Of a stretch of DNA of 64,000 bases, positions 60,986 to 64,000 are shown piece after piece. The notes under the pieces are model-generated. The model saw only the letters and a list, made by a program, of their open reading frames with translations, was not told the DNA's origin and ran no database searches. Origin of the DNA: Coriobacteriia bacterium (GTDB taxonomy: Bacteria; Actinomycetota; Coriobacteriia; Anaerosomatales; JAAXUF01). The first letter of the stretch is position 1, and each line of letters begins with the position of its first letter. The stretch spans positions 1 through 64,000 of the forward strand of contig JAAXUF010000010.1 of assembly GCA_013336165.1 (NCBI GenBank). Reading direction: 5' to 3'. The position numbers were made by a program, and so were the translations under genes.

Positions 60986-62209
60986 ATGGAGAAGGATCCA
61001 GAAGTGAAGACGTCGGTTGCTGACGTAATCAAGAAGAACTATGGTTTTGGGGTGCAAGCCGCCGCGTTAGCGGTCATCACGTTCCAGTACGCGAAGGGCT
61101 TCTCGACGCCAGCCCTTGGCGCGATCACAAAGGCATTTCCGAACGTCCCCGTCGAGACGGTCAAGCAGATCGAGAGTCTCCCGTCTCTGATGGCGATCTT
61201 CGGCGCAATCGCCGTGGGTGTGCTTGAGCGCTTCATGAAGAAGAGGACGATCCTGTGGATCGCCATGCTCTGCACGTTGCTCGGCGGCATCGCACCTGCT
61301 TTCTTGAACGACATCAACAGCATTCTGATTGCTCGTATCGTGCTCGGTTTTGGGCGAGGCATGATCTTCCCGATGTCAAGCTCGTTCATCGCGGACCTGT
61401 TCTCGGGCGATGTACGTGATCGGCTAATGGGATACAAGACCGCTGTGGGCGCGTTGTCGGGATCGGCATTCCAGCTCATCGGTGGAGCGCTCGCCGTCAT
61501 GTCTTGGAGATACACGTTCATCGCCTATCTGTTCATCGTTCCGATCATCCTGCTTGTAGCGATCAAGCTGCCTGAACCTGATGTGAAGCCCATACCCGTG
61601 GGGTCGGGTAGGGCCCAGATGTCCATGTGGGTTTGGGTAATCATCATCTGGGCTGGTGTCTACAACTTCTTCCAGTTCTCGATGTTCACCAACATGGCAA
61701 TTACGGTTGCAAAGACCAAGCTCGGAACCGCTGCGCTGTCCGGAACCCTGCTGACAACGGTTACCTTGTCGTCAGCGGTTGGCGCAACGCTATACGGTTA
61801 CATCCGGAAGTACACGAAAGGGTTTGAACTCCCGGCGTCTGTCGTCCTTGTGGCAACAGGATTCCTCATCCTTGTTACGAAGGTCAGCATTCCTAACTAC
61901 TACTTTGGTGCAATCGTCTGGGGCCTTGGCTTCGGCATCTTCAACCCAGCCCTCATCATGGCCACGGTTAGGGCACTGCCGCGCGAGTCTGCGACGATGG
62001 GACTGTCGATTCTCGCTGGAGTTCAGAACGGTGGTCAGTACCTCTCCTCGTTCGTTCTGGTCTTCCTTGGCGGTCTTGCCGGAGTCTCAGGAACACTTGC
62101 CGGTTGGCAGATTTCCTGGGTGGGTTGCTACGTCATGGCGGCCTTAGCGTTGGTAGGCATCTTGTACATAAACGGAAAGACCAAGAACAACCCAGAACTA
62201 GTCGCCTAG
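60986..62209 (+). CDS. MFS transporter
   Basis: This 407-residue protein has 12 predicted membrane spans and the intracellular loop signature FGRGMIFPMSSSFIADLFSGDVRDR between spans 4 and 5 (in two parts, GRGMIFP and RDRLMGY). The major facilitator family moves small organic solutes by proton symport or antiport. It starts 29 nt after the PrpD gene and likely carries that pathway's substrate. The start is ATG 60986 behind AAGGGG. Confidence 0.92.
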   Translation: MEKDPEVKTSVADVIKKNYGFGVQAAALAVITFQYAKGFSTPALGAITKAFPNVPVETVKQIESLPSLMAIFGAIAVGVLERFMKKRTILWIAMLCTLLGGIAPAFLNDINSILIARIVLGFGRGMIFPMSSSFIADLFSGDVRDRLMGYKTAVGALSGSAFQLIGGALAVMSWRYTFIAYLFIVPIILLVAIKLPEPDVKPIPVGSGRAQMSMWVWVIIIWAGVYNFFQFSMFTNMAITVAKTKLGTAALSGTLLTTVTLSSAVGATLYGYIRKYTKGFELPASVVLVATGFLILVTKVSIPNYYFGAIVWGLGFGIFNPALIMATVRALPRESATMGLSILAGVQNGGQYLSSFVLVFLGGLAGVSGTLAGWQISWVGCYVMAALALVGILYINGKTKNNPELVA

Positions 62210-62225
62210 CCTCTCTGAGGCTAGG
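62205..62225 (+). terminator. hairpin at the end of the first MFS gene
   Basis: CCTAGCCTC (62205-62213) pairs with GAGGCTAGG (62217-62225) around TCT. The left arm overlaps the stop codon. There is no T-tract, so termination is weakly supported; it may protect the 3' end. Confidence 0.45.
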
Positions 62226-62244
62226 AAGCTCTCCTAGGATATAG

Positions 62245-62287
62245 TTGTGCCCGCTGGCCGAGTGTTCGACGCGGGCAGCGGGCACAA
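62245..62287 (+). promoter_or_regulatory. 12-bp stem hairpin between the two MFS genes
   Basis: TTGTGCCCGCTG (62245-62256) and CAGCGGGCACAA (62276-62287) are perfect complements around a 19-base loop, followed by a T/C-rich stretch. It could be a terminator or attenuator separating the two transporters. Confidence 0.55.
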
Positions 62288-62352
62288 CTCGTTCTTCTGC
62301 TGCGTGGCCACAAGTGAATCAGCCAGCCAATCTGACAGATGGGCAGAACAGT

Positions 62353-63636
62353 ATGTGCGCAGTCGAGGGAAGCCGATCCGTACGGAAGATTCACTATGCG
62401 TGGATCATAATGATCGGCTGTTGTTTTCTGCAGGCCGGTGGGATCGGCGCTGCGATGGATTCGGCGGGTGTGTTCTTTGTGCCGGTGTGCACGGCGCTCG
62501 GGTTCACAAGGGCGGAACTCTCGACGTACTTGACCGCATATTTCATCGGGACAACTTTGGCCATGCCGTTCGTGGGCAAGTATCTTACCAAGCTGAACTT
62601 GCGCCTGATCATGAGCATCTGTGCCGTCTTGGTTGCCGGAGCGATAGCCCTCATGGGAACGTATACACAGGTCTGGCAATGGCAACTCTCGGGTCTGGTG
62701 CTTGGTCTTGCGGGTTCCTGCATCTTCATTCTTCCGGCTGCAAGCATGATATGCAACTGGTTTTCGAAGAAGCGCGGCATAGCATACGGCGTCGTGACGT
62801 CCTTCTCAGGAATAGGTGCAGCGGTATTTGCACCGCTACTGAACTACTACATCTCCGCATTTGGCTGGCGGATTGCCTATGGCATTGCGGGTCTAATCTG
62901 TATTGCGTGCATCCTTCCGTGGACACTGTTTGTGTTTCGCTTGCGGCCTGAAGACATGGGCATGAAACCCTATGGGTATGAAGAGACCTCCGAAGACAGC
63001 GGTTCAGTGCAACGTCACGGGATATCTTTCGCCAGAGCTTGGAAATCAGTCTCTTTCATAGCCCTATTCGTCTTTGGAGGTGTCGTTGCTGCCTATCACG
63101 GCATCAATCCCCACCTGCCAGGGTTTGCACAATCGATTGGCTACAGTGCGGCCACGGGGGCGCTTCTGATATCTGCAATCTCTATTGGAAGCATTGCGGA
63201 TAGATTGTTGATGGGTGTTCTCAACGATAGGTGGGGGGTTCAGAAGACTACACTGCTACAACTGGTGGTAGTCTCGATGGGACTACTAGGCTTCATGTCC
63301 CTCATCATATTCCGAATCCCTATCAGCAGTGCCCAGTACGTAATACTAGTGGCAGCACTGTTCTTTGGTGTTCATGACTCATTGATGTCGGTGAGCATAC
63401 CGTTGCTTATTCGACAGATATTTGGATCAAAGGACTACACGGCTATTCACGCGAACATACGCGTTGGAGTCGGTCTATTTGGCGCGGGCGCTCCAGTAGC
63501 AGTTGGTTATCTATATGACACGACAGGTGGCTTCGTCGGAGCGTTTGCGGGCCTGATCGCGGTTAGCATCCTAGGCGCGCTCCTCATCGTAATTGCCTAC
63601 ATCGGTAGAAGACTTTTGACGTTCGATCCAGTGTAG
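62353..63636 (+). CDS. MFS transporter, oxalate/formate antiporter-like
   Basis: About 427 residues from ATG 62353. It has 12 spans and begins KIHYAWIIMIGCCFLQAGG, a typical start of the OFA-like MFS proteins, followed by the loop FSKKRGIAYGVVTSFSG. Such proteins exchange organic anions. There is no strong ribosome binding site; the frame is open further upstream but without membrane sequence. The start of this gene is duplicated at 63734-63784. Sequence near the end is richer in A+T than its neighbours. Confidence 0.9.
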   Translation: MCAVEGSRSVRKIHYAWIIMIGCCFLQAGGIGAAMDSAGVFFVPVCTALGFTRAELSTYLTAYFIGTTLAMPFVGKYLTKLNLRLIMSICAVLVAGAIALMGTYTQVWQWQLSGLVLGLAGSCIFILPAASMICNWFSKKRGIAYGVVTSFSGIGAAVFAPLLNYYISAFGWRIAYGIAGLICIACILPWTLFVFRLRPEDMGMKPYGYEETSEDSGSVQRHGISFARAWKSVSFIALFVFGGVVAAYHGINPHLPGFAQSIGYSAATGALLISAISIGSIADRLLMGVLNDRWGVQKTTLLQLVVVSMGLLGFMSLIIFRIPISSAQYVILVAALFFGVHDSLMSVSIPLLIRQIFGSKDYTAIHANIRVGVGLFGAGAPVAVGYLYDTTGGFVGAFAGLIAVSILGALLIVIAYIGRRLLTFDPV

Positions 63637-63694
63637 AAGGTCGCTTTTCGTCTCTATCTCGGCCACTGCCTCTCTTCGACGGGTGGTAGACAGC

Positions 63695-63805
63695 ATGCGC
63701 ACAAACAGCGCGTGGCATTCCATGCGTAAGCCCCACTATGCTTGGGCGATAATGATCGGCTGTTGTTTCCTGCAGGCAGGTGGGCTGGAAGCGCCTGGTC
63801 TTTGA
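63695..63805 (+). pseudogene. remnant of an MFS transporter start
   Basis: A 36-codon open frame encodes KPHYAWAIMIGCCFLQAGG, nearly identical to the start of the MFS protein at 62353. It then breaks off into LEAPGL and a stop. The 51-base stretch 63734-63784 parallels 62392-62442. The rest of the gene is missing, so this is a truncated duplicate or the relic of a deleted third transporter. Confidence 0.75.
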
Positions 63806-64000
63806 TTAGCTGACACGCAGCCGAGGACTCTGAGAGCTCCTGTGAGCGTCAAGGAACCGGCACCGCAGCTCCACTGCTACGCGAGCCCGACGTGAAGGGC
63901 TCGATCATGTAGGCGTATGCCGGGAATAGGCCATTTTGCCCGATACTGACGGGCGACTTCCTACTGTTGGTGTGATGGCGGAGCGCACGGTCTTCTGGGA
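63806..64000. other. right-hand end without a clear gene
   Basis: No recognisable gene. An ATG at 63975 (MAERTVFW) opens a frame that leaves the window, but it has no ribosome binding site and too few codons to judge. Confidence 0.4.

Overview
The window is a chromosomal origin-proximal region of a high-GC bacterium. The gene order rpmH-rnpA-yidD-yidC-jag-rsmG-parA-parB on one side and dnaA-dnaN-recF-DUF721-gyrB-gyrA on the other is the classical bacterial origin layout. Polytopic-membrane LuxR regulators beside molybdopterin oxidoreductase operons, an oxygen-sensitive L-serine dehydratase, rubrerythrin, FeoAB and AddAB suggest a strictly anaerobic actinobacterium of the Coriobacteriia type. 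The taxonomic call is inference from gene content; no 16S rRNA gene is present.

Replication module (1-24100). Genes left of about 11.2 kb run on the minus strand and genes right of about 11.9 kb on the plus strand, diverging from the origin. The dnaA-dnaN spacer carries a DnaA box followed at 6 nt by DnaA-trio-like triplets, a Bacillus-type unwinding element. A second cluster of about ten TTTTCCACA/TTGTCCACA-like boxes lies at 11240-11773. Between the two parts, just upstream of dnaA, sits a gene for a GHKL ATPase fused to a winged helix. Two parS sites precede or overlap the start of rsmG next to parAB. addB-addA follow.

Housekeeping and signalling (24094-33025). rlmN and rubrerythrin form one operon. 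They are followed by a membrane protein with an acidic repeat tract, D-Ala-D-Ala ligase, a PAS-PAS-GAF-HD-GYP protein, and a soluble histidine kinase translationally coupled to a P2A-type calcium ATPase.

Defence/accessory island (33197-45742). It starts with a helicase-less type ISP-like nuclease-methylase, a ParB-fold protein overlapping a D12 adenine methylase, and a MazEF pair. A three-domain PIN-GNAT-PUA-like protein, apparently started at a rare CTG, overlaps an ASCH-domain gene and is followed by a decayed RhuM gene. An Imm5-like protein, a toxin-first PIN/RHH pair that appears leaderless, a flavodoxin and an M48-like protein without its zinc motif complete the island. The PIN-GNAT-PUA/ASCH cassette is the best candidate for an undescribed system.

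Metabolic region (45760-64000). A DUF1801 protein and the alpha subunit of Fe-S L-serine dehydratase precede feoA-feoB-Cys-rich protein, which has a DtxR-like box in the leader. Two parallel modules follow: membrane LuxR regulator, a shared 75-bp upstream element, cytoplasmic molybdopterin oxidoreductase and two-cluster ferredoxin. The second module continues with an MmgE/PrpD-family protein and two MFS transporters. The substrate is unknown; a remnant of a further MFS gene lies at the right end.
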